Counted from the stretch's first letter, positions 38,152 to 48,537 are shown. The stretch: DNA of 64,000 nt from an uncultured Clostridia bacterium (GCA_947649935.1 CANSTR010000004.1:17417-81416), one strand, 5' to 3'. Notes: generated by a model from the sequence alone, not told the origin. A program made the numbers and translations.

Positions 38152-39057
38152 ATGAAAATTGGAATTGATATTGGTGGAAGTCACATTGGAGTAGGATTGA
38201 TAGAGAAGCAGAAAATTCTTGCGAGCAAGGAACGAAATTTCACGAGAGAAGACAGAAAAAATTTTGAAACAACGATTTTGCGATTTATTTCAGAAATGGT
38301 GGATGAATTGTTGAAAGAGAATCAGTTGCAAATTGAGGCAATTGAATTGATTGGAATTGCTGCACCAGGAACGAGTTCCGAAGGGAAAATTGTGAAAGCA
38401 GGGAACTTAAATTTGCAAAATTTTGAGATTATTTCTCATTTGAAAAAAGAGTTTCACAACCCAATTCAAATCAGAAATGACGGCAAATGCGCAGCTTTGG
38501 CGGAAAAAGCGTATGGTGCCATGAAAGATTTTGATGACTGTATTTTCATCAATATTGGCACAGGAATTGGTGGAGCCGCCTTTTTGGGGGGCAAATTGTT
38601 GGAGCCAAAGCGTTATTCCGGATTTGAGTTTGGGCATATGGTTGTGAACCAAGGAGGACGTTTGTGCAGTTGCGGAAAACAGGGATGTTTTGAGGCATAT
38701 AGTTCTATCAAAGCCTTGAAAAATAAAATCACACAAACTTTAGATATGGATAGCGATATTTCTGGTCAATATTTGCGTGAAGAATTGCTGAAAGAAGACG
38801 ATTTGCGCATTCAAGAAGATGTGGAAGTATTTTTGGAATATTTGAAAACAGGAATTGGCAATTTAATCACTATTTTTGAGCCAGAAGTGGTATGTTTTGG
38901 CGGAAGTTTTGCCTATTATGAAAAAAATTGGATTTTTGAAAAATTAATCGAAAAATTAAAACAGCCAAATGCAACGTTTAATAACGGCGAATTGCCAAGC
39001 ATAGTAACCGCGAAGTTCAAGAACGATGCGGGAATCATTGGCGCAGTGATTGCCTAA
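38152..39057 (+). CDS. ROK family sugar kinase
   Basis: KIGIDIGGSHIGVGLI; NIGTGIGGAAFLGG; CSCGKQGCFEAYSS. Confidence 0.9.
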   Translation: MKIGIDIGGSHIGVGLIEKQKILASKERNFTREDRKNFETTILRFISEMVDELLKENQLQIEAIELIGIAAPGTSSEGKIVKAGNLNLQNFEIISHLKKEFHNPIQIRNDGKCAALAEKAYGAMKDFDDCIFINIGTGIGGAAFLGGKLLEPKRYSGFEFGHMVVNQGGRLCSCGKQGCFEAYSSIKALKNKITQTLDMDSDISGQYLREELLKEDDLRIQEDVEVFLEYLKTGIGNLITIFEPEVVCFGGSFAYYEKNWIFEKLIEKLKQPNATFNNGELPSIVTAKFKNDAGIIGAVIA

Positions 39058-39204
39058 AATTTGTGAAATAAAATTAAAAAAATAGAATATACTATTAAAA
39101 AGTAATATATTTAAGAAAAAATTGTAAAAAATACTTGAAATTTTATTTACATATTGGTATAATGAAAGTAAGAATACAATTTTTTTGTGATAAAAGGAGA
39201 AAAA

Positions 39205-40431
39205 ATGAAGTATTTGTATCTATTACAGCAGGCTTTGATTTGGATCATCACCATTTTTTGGTTGTACCAGATTGTGATAAGTTTCTGCTCGTTAATTAAA
39301 TTAAAAGAGAAAAAAATGATTGTTAACAAAAATCACAAATTTATGGCAATTATTCCTGCGCACAATGAAGAGGCGGTGGTAGGAAATTTGGTGGAAAGCT
39401 TGAAACAGCAAGATTATCCACAAGATTTGTACGACATTTATGTGATTGCCGATAATTGCACAGACAATACCGCAAAAGTGGCTCAAGATGCTGGCGCAGT
39501 TGTTTTGAAAAGATTTGACGAAGCCCATAAAACAAAAGGGTTTGCTTTGAATTGGTTTTTGCAACAGAAAATCAAAGAAAATGCAGATTACGATGCTTTT
39601 TGCGTGTTTGACGCTGATAATATTGTAGACAAAAATTTCTTAAAAAGTATGAATCAGAAATTGTGCCAAGGAGAAGAAGTGGTGCAAGGATACCGTGATA
39701 TCAAAAATCCGACGGATTCTTGGATTGCGGCAGGTTATGCCATTTTTTACTGGATGATGAACAAATTTTATCATTTGGCACGTTATAATGTAGGATTATC
39801 GCCATTAATCAATGGAACTGGCTTTATGGTGAAATTTGATGTCGTCAAACCAAATGGCTGGAATACGATAACTTTGACGGAAGATATCGAATTTTCGTTG
39901 ATTAATATTGCCCATGGAAGAAAATTAGGTTGGGCAACAGATGCCATTGTTTATGATGAGCAACCAGTGGGGTTTGGGCAAAGTTGGTCGCAACGTTCTC
40001 GTTGGACAGTTGGGCATTTGCAATGCATGAAACACTATACAAAAGAGCTAGCACAAGGCGTTAGAAAATATAAAACATTGATGAATTTTGATGGCTTATT
40101 ATACATGTTTGGTATTCCAATGATGATTTTGACTTTCTTATTATTAGGTGTCAATACAGTGATGTATATGGGCAGTGAAATGGAAATGTTTGATTTAGTG
40201 ATGAATTATGTGAGATATTTAGTAGCAACATTTATCTTGCCAATCGGAACGGCAACCATTGTGATGGCTTTGGATAAAAGAGATATAAAATCCATGGCAG
40301 TAGGACTTTTATGTTATCCACTATTTTTAGGTTCTTGGATTTTGATTAATATCAAATGTTTGATTAAACCAAATACAAAATGGGAGAAAATCGAGCATGT
40401 GAAGAGTGTCAAAATCAACGAAATTGCTTAA
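39205..40431 (+). CDS. Membrane glycosyltransferase family 2
   Basis: AIIPAHNEEAVVGNLVESL; FDADNIVDKNFL; TEDIEFS; QRSRWTVGHLQ. Confidence 0.9.
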   Translation: MKYLYLLQQALIWIITIFWLYQIVISFCSLIKLKEKKMIVNKNHKFMAIIPAHNEEAVVGNLVESLKQQDYPQDLYDIYVIADNCTDNTAKVAQDAGAVVLKRFDEAHKTKGFALNWFLQQKIKENADYDAFCVFDADNIVDKNFLKSMNQKLCQGEEVVQGYRDIKNPTDSWIAAGYAIFYWMMNKFYHLARYNVGLSPLINGTGFMVKFDVVKPNGWNTITLTEDIEFSLINIAHGRKLGWATDAIVYDEQPVGFGQSWSQRSRWTVGHLQCMKHYTKELAQGVRKYKTLMNFDGLLYMFGIPMMILTFLLLGVNTVMYMGSEMEMFDLVMNYVRYLVATFILPIGTATIVMALDKRDIKSMAVGLLCYPLFLGSWILINIKCLIKPNTKWEKIEHVKSVKINEIA

Positions 40432-40440
40432 AAAAATATG

Positions 40441-40465
40441 GTAGGGGGCACGGGGCACCGTGCCT
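40441..40465. repeat. GTAGGGGGCACGG hairpin mini-element
   Basis: gtagggggcacggggcaccgtgcct. Confidence 0.7.
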
Positions 40466-40488
40466 TGTGTAATTTATAGGAGAGAAAA

Positions 40489-41394
40489 ATGGAGAAAAAA
40501 GTTGCGGTATTGATTTCAAGTTATAACGGAGAAAAATATTTGAAAGAACAACTCGATTCAATTTTAAGGCAAACGTACAAAAACGTCGAAATAGTCATTC
40601 GCGATGATGGCTCCAAAGATGCGACCATTTCAATCATCCAAGAATATCAAAAAAAGCATGCCAATATTCTTTTGCAGGAAGGCGAAAATTTAGGGTTTTT
40701 AAAAAGTTTTTTCCAATTGCTAGAATTTGAAGATGCGGATTATTTCGCTTTTTGTGACCAAGATGACGTGTGGTTGGAAAATAAGATTGAATTAGCTGTC
40801 CAAGCCTTGAATCAGGCAGATGATAGCAAGCCAAATATGGTTTTTGGAAATTCGGATTATTATGATGAAACGATGCATTTGATAGGAAAGGGCGAACAAC
40901 ACAAAACATTTTCTTTCAAAAATTCGTTGTACGAATGTGTCGCACAAGGCATGACGATGACGATTAACAATGAGGCAAGAAAAATGATTTTGCAGAATAT
41001 TCCCGAAAAATGCCTATTTCACGATTGGTGGACCTACATGATTTGTAGCGGAATGGGAAATGTTTTATATAACGATGAAACGGTTGTGAAATACAGAAGA
41101 CTTCCCAAAAATGCGACTGCAGAAGGACAAAGCATTTTCAAAATTTTTGCTTGGCGCATCAAAAATTTGCTCACAGGAGAGGGAATGAAAAACATTCGTG
41201 CGCAACAATTGGAATACAAACATCGTTTTTATAATAAAATGTCAACCGAAAAACAAAAAATATTGGACATTTTTGTACAGGAAAAATACAATTTTTTAAA
41301 TGCCGTTCGCAAAACATTCTATCCCCATAAATTAAGGCGAAAATTAACAGACGATTTCATGGTGCGCATTTTATTTTTATTTGGGATTTTATAA
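40489..41394 (+). CDS. Glycosyltransferase family 2 (rhamnosyltransferase-like)
   Basis: VLISSYNGEKYLKEQLDSILRQTYKNVEIVIRDDGSKD; FCDQDDVWL. Confidence 0.9.
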   Translation: MEKKVAVLISSYNGEKYLKEQLDSILRQTYKNVEIVIRDDGSKDATISIIQEYQKKHANILLQEGENLGFLKSFFQLLEFEDADYFAFCDQDDVWLENKIELAVQALNQADDSKPNMVFGNSDYYDETMHLIGKGEQHKTFSFKNSLYECVAQGMTMTINNEARKMILQNIPEKCLFHDWWTYMICSGMGNVLYNDETVVKYRRLPKNATAEGQSIFKIFAWRIKNLLTGEGMKNIRAQQLEYKHRFYNKMSTEKQKILDIFVQEKYNFLNAVRKTFYPHKLRRKLTDDFMVRILFLFGIL

Positions 41395-41408
41395 CGAAAG
41401 GACAAAAT

Positions 41409-42656
41409 ATGACAAACGAGAAAAAAATTTTTTTGAAAAATTTCATTTGGAATATTGTTGGAACTGGTTTAAATTCATTCAATTCTCTATTTTTCTTAAT
41501 TATTGTGACGCGCATTAACGGAATGAATGATGCTGGAATTTTTTCAATTGCATATTCCACAGCCCTGATTTTGTACACAATTGGGCTGTATTCAGGCAGA
41601 CTTTGTCAGGTCACTGACATTGAAAAAAAAGTGACAGATAAAGATTACATAATCAACCGATTGATGACTTGCCTTTTGATGATTTTGCTTGCCATTATTT
41701 TCGTTTTTGCGAAACAATACACACCGTATAAAATAGGAATTTTTCTACTACTTTGCGTGTATAAAGCTACAGAGGCATTTGGCGAGATTTTGTATGGCAT
41801 TATGCAGAAAAGTGAGCTTTTGTACAAATCGGGGCAATCGCTTACAATGAAGTCAATTGGTGGATTAGTGCTATTTTTGTTAGTTGATTGGTTAACACAT
41901 AACTTAATTTTGGCAGCTTGCAGTATTATTTTGCTCAATATTGTGATTTTGGTTATTTTCGATTTTATGTTGGTTAGCAAAAAATTGATTGATTTTTCAG
42001 CCAAATTAAATATGACAAATGTTTCGCACATTTTTAAATCCGAGTTTTTTGTGTTTGCCAATTCGTTTGCCGGAATTTATGTTTTAAATGCGCCCAAATA
42101 CGCAATTGACAACTATTTGACAGAAGATGTGCAAGCCATTTTTGGCTACATCATGATGCCTGCAACTGTTGTTACGTTATTTACACAGTTTATTTTTATG
42201 CCCTATTTGAACCAATTAAAGGAATTGTATGAGCAAAAAAAGATGAAAAAATTCGGGGCGATTGCTTTGAAAATTAAGCTGGCAATTCTCTCATTTGGCA
42301 TATTTGCAAGTATTGCGGCATTCGTGATTGGTCCAGAAGTGCTAAGTATTATTTATGGCGAAGATTTAATTTCGTATCGCATCCAGTTAACCGTGATTAT
42401 CGCGGCATATATCATGTATGGCATTTCGTATGTGAATTTAGTTTTATTAACCACAACACGCAATACATTTGTGCAATTTGTCGTGTATATCATCACCATG
42501 TTGGTTGCCTTAATTGGCTCGAATTTGTTGGTGAAAAATTTACAAATCAATGGCGCGACAATTTCTGTTGTGGTAACATTAGGTGTCCAATTTATTTTGT
42601 ACACGATTGTAACAAAAGTGATTTTTAGAAAAATCGAAAAGGAGGCAATATGTTAA
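41409..42656 (+). CDS. Oligosaccharide flippase-like membrane protein
   Basis: FIWNIVGTGLNSFNSLFFLIIVTRINGMNDAGIFSIAYS; multi-TM. Confidence 0.8.
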   Translation: MTNEKKIFLKNFIWNIVGTGLNSFNSLFFLIIVTRINGMNDAGIFSIAYSTALILYTIGLYSGRLCQVTDIEKKVTDKDYIINRLMTCLLMILLAIIFVFAKQYTPYKIGIFLLLCVYKATEAFGEILYGIMQKSELLYKSGQSLTMKSIGGLVLFLLVDWLTHNLILAACSIILLNIVILVIFDFMLVSKKLIDFSAKLNMTNVSHIFKSEFFVFANSFAGIYVLNAPKYAIDNYLTEDVQAIFGYIMMPATVVTLFTQFIFMPYLNQLKELYEQKKMKKFGAIALKIKLAILSFGIFASIAAFVIGPEVLSIIYGEDLISYRIQLTVIIAAYIMYGISYVNLVLLTTTRNTFVQFVVYIITMLVALIGSNLLVKNLQINGATISVVVTLGVQFILYTIVTKVIFRKIEKEAIC

Positions 42657-43528
42657 ACTTGAGTAAACTTCACCCAATTGGAATTGGGACGTATCAATTG
42701 GATTTGGAAAATCCAGAAAAAACATTGCAGGCGCTTTTGCATTCGGTAAGCAAGGGGCAGAATTTTATGAGCACAAGTTTGTTATATGATAGTGGAAAAG
42801 TCGTGGATTTTTTGGCACAGTTTTTTCAAAAAGTGAAAAGAGAAGACATTTTTTTAACTTGTCATTTGGAGCCCTATATTGAGAAAAAAGAAGATATTGA
42901 AAAGCAATTAGATGAATATTTGAGAAAAATGAAAATAGATTATGTGGATAGTTTGCAAGTTCATGTGTCGTATGCCTCGAAAATTCCCTTGTTGGAAACG
43001 TATGAGGAAATCAATCAATTGGTTCAAAAAGGAAAAGTTAGATTTTTATCTGTGAGCAATGCAACATTAGAAGAATTGAAGCAATTGCAAGAGTATTTTT
43101 CGATTTTTAGTTTTGAAGGGGTTTATAATTTAGAATGCAAGTATTATGAAAATGTGGGATTATTGGATTTTTGCAAGGAGAAGAATATTCAATTTGTGTG
43201 TTATCAAGCTATTAGACGAAACAATATTGCGAAAATGAATTATCCATTTTTGGCAGAAATGGCACGAAAATATGATAAAACGCAAAATCAAATTTTGCTG
43301 AATTGGATTGTGAAGGAAAAAGGCGTAAATGTGCTGATTAAAACGAATACGATACAAAATATAAATAGTAATTTAGAAGCATTAGATTTTGCAATGGAAA
43401 AAGAAGATTTGAAAATCTTGAATGATTTTCAAGATGAAAGGTTTAATCAAATTGAAATTGACTGGAAAAACCAAGGTGGCGTTACGATTGACAAATTGGC
43501 AAGTCAATTTAAAATAGAGGAATGTTAG
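42650..43528 (+). CDS. Aldo/keto reductase family protein
   Basis: IGIGTYQLD; DYVDSLQVH; KGKVRFLSVSN. Confidence 0.8.
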   Translation: MLNLSKLHPIGIGTYQLDLENPEKTLQALLHSVSKGQNFMSTSLLYDSGKVVDFLAQFFQKVKREDIFLTCHLEPYIEKKEDIEKQLDEYLRKMKIDYVDSLQVHVSYASKIPLLETYEEINQLVQKGKVRFLSVSNATLEELKQLQEYFSIFSFEGVYNLECKYYENVGLLDFCKEKNIQFVCYQAIRRNNIAKMNYPFLAEMARKYDKTQNQILLNWIVKEKGVNVLIKTNTIQNINSNLEALDFAMEKEDLKILNDFQDERFNQIEIDWKNQGGVTIDKLASQFKIEEC

Positions 43529-43539
43529 GAGGAAGTAAT

Positions 43540-44538
43540 ATGAAAATTTTAGTGACAGGTGGTCTAGGTTTTTTAGGTTCTCATATTTGTGTGGAACTGT
43601 TGGAAAACAAGCATGAAGTTATTGTGGTGGATAATTTGTATAATAGCAAAATTGAGGTAAAAGACAGGATTCAGGAGATTGCAGGAAAAGAGATAAAAGT
43701 TTATATTGGCGATTGTGCAGATGAAGTGTTGATGGACAAAGTGTTTGCGGAAAATGCAATTGACAGTGTTATTCATTGCGCAGGCTTGAAGGCAGTTGGC
43801 GAATCCGTTGAAAAACCAGTTTTGTATTATCAAACCAATTTAGGAACGACTTTGAATTTGCTAAAAGTGATGCAAAAGCATAACGTCAAAAAAATTATTT
43901 TTAGCTCTACTGCGACGGTATATGGCGTTCCAGAAAAATCGCCAATTGATGAAACTTTTGAAGTTGGTAAAACCACAAATCCGTATGCGACAACGAAATA
44001 CATGATTGAGCAAATTTTGGAAGATGTGTATCAAGCAGATAAAACTTGGAGCATTGGAATTTTGCGTTATTTTAATCCGATTGGTGCACACGAAAGTGGC
44101 TTGATTGGGGAAGAACCAAATGGCATTCCAAATAATTTGCTGCCTTATATTTTGAAGGTTGCAAAAGGCGAATTGCCAGTTTTGAATGTGTTTGGTAATG
44201 ATTATGCTACCAAAGATGGCACTGGTGTGAGAGATTACATTCATGTCGTGGATTTGGCAAAAGCGCATGTGAAGGCGGTAGAGAAGATTAACGAGAACCA
44301 TGCTGTTTACAAATACAATATTGGGACAGGCGTTGGGTATAGTGTTTTGGATATTGTTCAGAGTTTTGAGAAGGCTAATAATGTGAAAATTCATTATCAA
44401 ATTGCACCAAGAAGATTGGGGGATATTGATATTTATTTTTCAAATCCGGAAAAAGCCGAGAGAGAGCTTGGATGGAAGGCTGAGAGGACGATTGAGGATA
44501 TGTGTAGGGATGCATGGAGGTTCGCTGCGCGTGCTTAA
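43540..44538 (+). CDS. galE: UDP-glucose 4-epimerase
   Basis: MKILVTGGLGFLGSHICVELLE; FSSTATVYG; RYFNPIGAHESGLIGEEPNGIPNNLLPYI. Confidence 0.96.
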   Translation: MKILVTGGLGFLGSHICVELLENKHEVIVVDNLYNSKIEVKDRIQEIAGKEIKVYIGDCADEVLMDKVFAENAIDSVIHCAGLKAVGESVEKPVLYYQTNLGTTLNLLKVMQKHNVKKIIFSSTATVYGVPEKSPIDETFEVGKTTNPYATTKYMIEQILEDVYQADKTWSIGILRYFNPIGAHESGLIGEEPNGIPNNLLPYILKVAKGELPVLNVFGNDYATKDGTGVRDYIHVVDLAKAHVKAVEKINENHAVYKYNIGTGVGYSVLDIVQSFEKANNVKIHYQIAPRRLGDIDIYFSNPEKAERELGWKAERTIEDMCRDAWRFAARA

Positions 44539-44557
44539 AGGGACTCTGTCCCTTTAA
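44535..44557 (+). terminator. Perfect 10-bp hairpin overlapping the galE stop codon
   Basis: TTAAAGGGAC tct GTCCCTTTAA. Confidence 0.5.
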
Positions 44558-44601
44558 AATCCCTGCCAAGGAGGGACCTGCGTGGGCTTTAAGGGCTCTG
44601 C

Positions 44602-44683
44602 CCTAACCTTTTATTATATCATATTTTTGGGAATTTGTCAAATTGCAAAAATTGGCAAAATGTGGTATAATAAAGGGTTAGGC
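44602..44683. repeat. Palindromic divergent-promoter element E4
   Basis: - strand TTGACA 44636-44641/TATAAT 44613-44618; + strand TTGCAA 44643-44648/TATAAT 44666-44671; both spacers 17 nt; CTAACC..GGTTAG ends. Confidence 0.75.
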
Positions 44684-44687
44684 ACCC

Positions 44688-44816
44688 GTAGGGGTCGATG
44701 CCCACATCGACCCTGACATAAAAATTCAAAAAAATGGAACCCGTAGGGGCACGGGGCACCGTGCCCTGGTGCGAAATTCAAAAAATAATGATGTAGGGGC
44801 GACCATTGGTCGTCCG
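44688..44816. repeat. Three different-arm GTAGGGG hairpin mini-elements in tandem
   Basis: gtaggggtcgatgcccacatcgaccc; gtaggggcacggggcaccgtgccct; gtaggggcgaccattggtcgtccg. Confidence 0.75.
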
Positions 44817-44831
44817 TGAGGAAATAAATGT

Positions 44832-45719
44832 ATGAGAGTTGCCGTAATTGTTGTTAATTTTAATGATAGCAAAGATACGATAAAATATGTGAAGCAAATA
44901 GCTCAATATCAAAATATCAATCGAATTGTGGTGGTGGATAATGGTTCGACAGATGAGAATGAAATGGAGCGTTTGCGTGATTTAATGAGCGAAAAAGTGG
45001 TGGTTTTGCAGGCGGACAAAAATGGTGGCTATAATTATGGTAATAATTTTGGAATTCGCTATTTGGAGCAAAATGGTGAAAATTATGATTATTTGGTGAT
45101 TTCGAATCCGGATATTGAAATTGAGGAAAAGGCAATTAGCGAATGTTTACAAGTTCTGGAAGAGAATCAAGATGTCGGGATTGCGGCGCCTAGAATGGTA
45201 AATGCAGATGGGAATCCAGTTCGCAGAAGTAGTTGGAAAATGCGAACGTTTGCGTTGGATGTGATTCATTCCACAAGATTGTTGGAATTACTGTTTTACG
45301 CAAAATTGCGAAAAGGCGAATATTCGGAAAAAGAGTATGCCCAAAAATGTTTGCAAGTGGAAGCAATTTCTGGGGCATTTTTTGTGATGAAGCAGGAAAT
45401 TTGGCAGCAAATTGGCGGTTTTGATGAAAATGTATTTTTGTTTTATGAGGAAGATATTTTGGCGAAAAAAGTGCAGGAAATCGGCAAAAAAATGGTTAGT
45501 GTAAATCATGTGAAATTTTGTCACTATGAAAGTCAAGCGATTGGGAAGACGCTGAGTTATTATCGTAAAATGCAACAATTATATCAAAGTAAACTGTATT
45601 ATCAGAAGCAGTATAATCAGATTAAAGCGTGGCAGATTGCTGTTTTTCAGATTTTGAATTGGGCGAGAAAAATCGAGTTGTTTTTCGAAGTTCCTTTGCG
45701 AAAAATATTGAAAAAATAG
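44832..45719 (+). CDS. Glycosyltransferase family 2
   Basis: VAVIVVNFNDSKDTIKYVKQI; VVVDNGSTDENE; NPDIEIEEKAI. Confidence 0.9.
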   Translation: MRVAVIVVNFNDSKDTIKYVKQIAQYQNINRIVVVDNGSTDENEMERLRDLMSEKVVVLQADKNGGYNYGNNFGIRYLEQNGENYDYLVISNPDIEIEEKAISECLQVLEENQDVGIAAPRMVNADGNPVRRSSWKMRTFALDVIHSTRLLELLFYAKLRKGEYSEKEYAQKCLQVEAISGAFFVMKQEIWQQIGGFDENVFLFYEEDILAKKVQEIGKKMVSVNHVKFCHYESQAIGKTLSYYRKMQQLYQSKLYYQKQYNQIKAWQIAVFQILNWARKIELFFEVPLRKILKK

Positions 45720-45779
45720 CTTGTAATATTTTGGGAAAACGGATATAATAAGTAGGAAATCAAAAGAGGAGGAAATGTT

Positions 45780-46901
45780 ATGAAAAAGGTGGCAATACTT
45801 ACAAATGGTGGAGATGCGCCAGGTTTAAATGCTGTGATTCGAGCAATTGTGAAAACGGCGGAAACGAATGGAATTGAGTGCTATGGCTATATAGAAGGGT
45901 ATAAAGGATTGTTGAACAATGATTATGTTCGCTTAGACCCAAATGGAAATGCTTCTGGCATTTTGGACAAAGGTGGTACAATTATTAGTACATCCAATAA
46001 TACGAATGTGTTCCATTATAAAGTGGTTAAGGAAGATGGAAGCGTGGAATATCAAGATTTGTCGGATAAATGTGTTGAGAATATTAAGAATGCTGGATTT
46101 GAGTGCATTTTTACGTTGGGAGGAGATGGCACGCAAAAGTCGAGCAGAGATTTTTGCCTAAAAGGCGTGAATTGCATTGGTGTGCCAAAAACCATTGATA
46201 ATGATGTTGCGTTTACGGAAACGACGTTTGGCTACAATACGGCTGTGAATGTCGCGATGGAGGCATTGGACAGATTGCATACAACCGCGAATTCGCATCA
46301 TCGTGTTTTGACATTAGAAGTCATGGGAAGATACGCTGGCTGGATTGCGTTGGAGTCTGCGATTGCTGGTGGTGCAGATGTTGCTTTGATTCCAGAGATT
46401 CCTTACAATATCGACAAAGTGGTTGAAAAAATTAATAAAAGAAGACAAGCAGGAAAACATTTTAGTATTGTGGTTGTGTCAGAAGGTGCGAAACCAGAAG
46501 GCGGACAAGTAAGCATTAAGCGTATGTTGGATGATGGCGCAGGCTTGGATAATATTCGTCTGGGTGGCGCTGGAGAATTGGTGGCTGAGCAAATTGAAAA
46601 ATTGACAGGAATGACGACAAGAAATACGGTTTTGGGTTATGTGCAAAGAGGGGGAACGCCGACATCGTTTGACCGTGTTTTGTCGACGCGCTATGGTGTA
46701 AAAGCAATGGAACTTGCGATGCAAGGGATTTTTAAAGTGTTGGTTACCTATCAAGGTGGACAAATGGGTTATGTGGATTTAGATGATGTGGTTGGAAGAG
46801 ATACACAAATTGGTGCTGCTTCTAGCAAAAATCGTACCATTCCATTGGATCATGATTTGATTCGAGTGGCAAGACAAGTTGGAATTAGTTTGGGAGATTA
46901 G
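45780..46901 (+). CDS. pfkA: 6-phosphofructokinase
   Basis: AILTNGGDAPGLNAVIRAIV; GGDGTQKSS; PKTIDNDV; EVMGRYAGWIA. Confidence 0.95.
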   Translation: MKKVAILTNGGDAPGLNAVIRAIVKTAETNGIECYGYIEGYKGLLNNDYVRLDPNGNASGILDKGGTIISTSNNTNVFHYKVVKEDGSVEYQDLSDKCVENIKNAGFECIFTLGGDGTQKSSRDFCLKGVNCIGVPKTIDNDVAFTETTFGYNTAVNVAMEALDRLHTTANSHHRVLTLEVMGRYAGWIALESAIAGGADVALIPEIPYNIDKVVEKINKRRQAGKHFSIVVVSEGAKPEGGQVSIKRMLDDGAGLDNIRLGGAGELVAEQIEKLTGMTTRNTVLGYVQRGGTPTSFDRVLSTRYGVKAMELAMQGIFKVLVTYQGGQMGYVDLDDVVGRDTQIGAASSKNRTIPLDHDLIRVARQVGISLGD

Positions 46902-46990
46902 ATTTTTTCCGAAAAAACACTTGATTTTTCTAAAATTTGTGATATAATGATAAAACTATGTGAGATTTTAAAAATTTTGGAGGAAGTAAA

Positions 46991-48379
46991 ATGAGTGTTA
47001 AAGTTGAAAAGACAGATAACAAGAATGAAGTAAAATTGGAGTTTACAATTGAGGCAAAAGTTTTTGAACAAGGTATGGCAAATGTTTACAAAAAGAATGT
47101 AAAATATTTCAGTATTCCAGGATTCAGAAAAGGAAAAGTTCCAATGAATATGGTAGAAAAATACTATGGAGCTGAAATTTTTTATGAAGATGCTTTCAAT
47201 GAAGTTGCAACAGATGCGTATGACCAAGCTATTAAAGAGGAAAAATTGGATGTGGTTAGCCATCCTGAAATTGATGTTGTGCAAATGGAAAAAGGGAAAG
47301 ATTTGATTTTTACAGCCATCGTTCAAACAAAGCCAGAAGTGAAACTTGGAAAATATAAAGGAATTTCGCTTGAGAAAACGAAATATGAAGTAACAGACAA
47401 AGATGTAGAAGACGAGCTAAATAGAATGGCTGACAGAAATTCAAGAATGGTAACGGTAAGCGACCGAGCAGCAAAATTGGAAGATACGGTTGTCATTGAT
47501 TTTTGCGGTTCTGTGGATGGTGTGGAATTTGAAGGCGGAAAAGCAGAAAATCATGAATTGAAATTGGGAAGCAATACATTTATTCCAGGATTTGAAGACC
47601 AAATTGTTGGCATGAAAACAGAGGAAGAAAAAGACATTCAAGTTACATTTCCAGAAGAATATTTTTCAAAGGATTTGGCTGGCAAAGATGCTGTGTTTAA
47701 GGTAAAAGTGCATGAAATTAAGGAAAAGGAATTGCCTAAGATTGATGATGAATTTGCCAAAGATGTGAGCGAATTTGATACCTTGAAAGAATTGAAAGCT
47801 GATATCAAGGCGAAAAAAGAAGAAGCCAATGAAAATCGTTCGAAAAATGAACTGCAAGAGGCTGCTGTGAAAGCAGTTAGCGAAGATGCTAAGGTAGATA
47901 TTCCATCGGGTATGATTGAGGCAGAAGTAGATGCTATGGTACAAGATATGGATCATCGTTTGGCATACCAAGGAATTAAATTAGAGCAGTATTTGCAAAT
48001 GGTTGGCAAAACAATGGAAGATTACAAAAAAGAAAATGAGGAGCCTGCCAAAGAAGCGGTAAAAATGAGATTGGTATTGGAAGCTGTGTCAATCGATAGC
48101 AAAATCGAAGTAAGTGATAAAGAAATTGAAGAAAAAATCAAAGAATTGGCAGCTGCTTATGGTAGAAAAGAAGAGGAATTAATGGCAAATGAAGAATTAA
48201 AGAAGAACATTGAAGCTAGCATTAAATCTGAAAAATCAGTTGATTTGATTCTTGAAAATGCCAAAGTAAAAGAAGTTGCTCCAAAAACGGAAAAAGAGGA
48301 AAAGGCAGAAAAAACAGAGAAAAAAACAGCAAAGAAGACCACTACAAAAAAATCAGCTAAAAAAGAGGAAGACGAGTAA
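46991..48379 (+). CDS. tig: Trigger factor
   Basis: PGFRKGKVPMNMVEKYYG; VVIDFCGSVDGVEFEGGKAENHELKLGSNTFIPGFEDQIVGM. Confidence 0.96.
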   Translation: MSVKVEKTDNKNEVKLEFTIEAKVFEQGMANVYKKNVKYFSIPGFRKGKVPMNMVEKYYGAEIFYEDAFNEVATDAYDQAIKEEKLDVVSHPEIDVVQMEKGKDLIFTAIVQTKPEVKLGKYKGISLEKTKYEVTDKDVEDELNRMADRNSRMVTVSDRAAKLEDTVVIDFCGSVDGVEFEGGKAENHELKLGSNTFIPGFEDQIVGMKTEEEKDIQVTFPEEYFSKDLAGKDAVFKVKVHEIKEKELPKIDDEFAKDVSEFDTLKELKADIKAKKEEANENRSKNELQEAAVKAVSEDAKVDIPSGMIEAEVDAMVQDMDHRLAYQGIKLEQYLQMVGKTMEDYKKENEEPAKEAVKMRLVLEAVSIDSKIEVSDKEIEEKIKELAAAYGRKEEELMANEELKKNIEASIKSEKSVDLILENAKVKEVAPKTEKEEKAEKTEKKTAKKTTTKKSAKKEEDE

Positions 48380-48448
48380 AATCAGGAGAGAGCACATTTT
48401 GAGCAGTTTGTCAAGTTGACATAAGTTCAAAAATGTGATATAATGAAA

Positions 48449-48485
48449 AATAGGGGATATTTTTAAAATATCTCCTATTTTTATG
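48449..48485. terminator. Strong hairpin just after a consensus promoter (TTGACA-17-TATAAT)
   Basis: AAAAATAGGGGATATTTTTAAAATATCTCCTATTTTT. Confidence 0.65.
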
Positions 48486-48508
48486 TATATTACTTTACCA
48501 AAGTTATA

Positions 48509-48537
48509 TTTGACATTTTATGTAAAATGTATTAAAA
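48509..48537 (+). promoter_or_regulatory. Promoter TTGACATTTTATGTAAAATGTATTAAAAT, third copy of the shared motif
   Basis: Same TTGACATTTTATGTAAAAT as the two minus-strand promoters near 4.2 and 4.7 kb. Confidence 0.6.

Noticed and set aside
48000-48380. Lys/Glu-rich tail of trigger factor as a separate domain
   Set aside because: Low-complexity charged tail; no evidence of separate function.
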